Positions 63,481-64,000 of a DNA stretch of 64,000 nucleotides are shown piece after piece; position 1 is the stretch's first letter, and each line of letters begins with the position of its first letter. Made by a program: the position numbers and the translations under genes. The DNA is taken from positions 4,413-68,412 of the forward strand of contig DUBM01000009.1 in NCBI GenBank assembly GCA_012960305.1. The letters are read 5' to 3'. The notes under the pieces were generated by a model. That model did not search any database and had not been told where the DNA came from. It saw only the letters and a program-made list of their open reading frames with translations. Source of the stretch: Gammaproteobacteria bacterium. GTDB lineage: Bacteria > Pseudomonadota > Gammaproteobacteria > Pseudomonadales > Pseudohongiellaceae.

Positions 63481-64000
63481 ATGACCCGTATTAACCTCCT
63501 CAGTCAACGACTCGCGAATCAGATTGCGGCTGGAGAAGTCGTGGAACGACCAGCATCTGTTATTAAAGAACTTCTGGAAAATAGCCTCGATGCAGGTGCT
63601 TCCCGAATCGAGGTCGAGATTGAGCAAGGCGGTGTCAAGCGCATGCGCATTCGCGATAATGGTCAGGGCATCCACAAAGACGATTTGGCGCTGGCACTGA
63701 GTCGCCATGCGACTAGTAAGATCGCAGAATTGAATGATCTGGAGAATATCGCCAGCCTTGGTTTTCGCGGTGAGGCACTTGCCAGTATTAGTTCAGTTTC
63801 GCGCTTAAGCATGACCTCGAAAACTCCAGTCCATGAACAAAGCTCAAACCAAACCGCTGCTAACAAGGCCGAGGAAAATGCCTGGAAAGTCGAAGTTGCC
63901 GGTCAGGAAATGGAGACTAGCCTCGAACCTGCGGCCCACCCTCAAGGCACAACTGTTGAAGTAAGAGATTTATTCTTTAACACCCCTGCCCGCAAGAAGT
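63481..64000 (+). CDS. mutL: DNA mismatch repair protein MutL, 5' end (partial)
   Basis: 173 codons from the ATG at 63481 and open at the window end; full MutL is about 600 residues. GHKL ATPase motifs are clear: motif [27 protein letters not shown] and [10 protein letters not shown], then [11 protein letters not shown]. MutL couples MutS recognition to strand cutting. An insert of about 25 polar residues ([13 protein letters not shown] region, about residues 120-145) is longer than in E. coli. The gene is 133 bases after the amidase stop. Confidence 0.95.
   Translation, partial: MTRINLLSQRLANQIAAGEVVERPASVIKELLENSLDAGASRIEVEIEQGGVKRMRIRDNGQGIHKDDLALALSRHATSKIAELNDLENIASLGFRGEALASISSVSRLSMTSKTPVHEQSSNQTAANKAEENAWKVEVAGQEMETSLEPAAHPQGTTVEVRDLFFNTPARKK

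Noticed and set aside
1..64000. CRISPR array, prophage, rRNA or insertion sequence
   Set aside because: No regularly spaced repeats, phage structural genes, transposase or rRNA sequence were seen on either strand.

Overview
The window looks like the chromosome of a moderately AT-leaning, aerobic, probably marine or otherwise aquatic gammaproteobacterium. The clearest lineage marker is the right end, where nnr, tsaE, an AMIN/LysM N-acetylmuramoyl-L-alanine amidase and mutL follow each other in the classical gammaproteobacterial order. A finR-like LysR gene divergent from fpr and a SixA phosphatase fit the same group. Species and genus cannot be fixed from the sequence alone; an OM182/Pseudohongiella-type oligotroph is a guess from the style of the gene content.

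Layout. 1-282: 3' end of a DUF4920 gene with a strong terminator. 868-8920 (minus): a sugar catabolism cluster with a DUF1080 3-keto-glycoside hydrolase, a two-subunit GMC/gluconate-2-dehydrogenase-subunit-3 dehydrogenase, two TIM-barrel sugar isomerases, a Gfo/Idh oxidoreductase and a type I sulfatase. 9037-9891: an M48 metalloprotease gene broken by one in-frame TGA. 9967-18820 (minus): a secreted PqqB-like hydrolase, a MOSC protein, two tandem heme-PQQ dehydrogenases coupled to a CHRD protein, a CDGSH protein and a tannase-family esterase. 19013-24325: an SRAP protein, then a three-gene set (FAD oxidase, SDR, HAD-UbiA fusion) that mirrors the mycobacterial decaprenylphosphoryl-arabinose pathway, and an inositol-monophosphatase-family gene. 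24562-26385: a redoxin/heme c/copper-monooxygenase fusion, a terminator and a stranded 3' piece of a tRNA-Glu gene.

26552-39270: a DUF3237 protein, an RND exporter, the LysR/fpr pair, several secreted proteins of uncharacterised families (YEYACHEGN family, NHL propeller, DUF6152 and a partner), a cytochrome b561, small membrane proteins, a decayed P-loop kinase-like gene and a redoxin. 39843-44545: a second RND exporter, a CX3CH cytochrome, an orphan ClpP paralogue and an NnrU protein. 44864-49184: a two-subunit molybdenum hydroxylase divergent from an iron-type alcohol dehydrogenase. 49292-59647: TraB-like and ChaN-like proteins, a lipoprotein, TPR protein, glutamate-synthase-like FMN enzyme, DUF481 protein, SixA, cytochrome c, DUF4159 protein, a secreted VOC protein, a DUF2059 protein and a MarR regulator. 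59718-64000: nnr-tsaE-amidase-mutL.

Taken together the window is dominated by periplasmic oxidation: quinohemoproteins, molybdenum hydroxylase, GMC dehydrogenase, several lipid-anchored c-type cytochromes and secreted hydrolases. This suggests a cell that oxidises sugars, alcohols and aromatic or terpenoid compounds outside the cytoplasm and passes electrons to the respiratory chain. There is no CRISPR array, prophage, rRNA or complete tRNA. The items most worth a second look are the DprE1/DprE2/UbiA-like set with its fused phosphatase, the tRNA-Glu scar, the M48 nonsense codon, the CX3CH cytochrome and the redoxin-heme-copper fusion.
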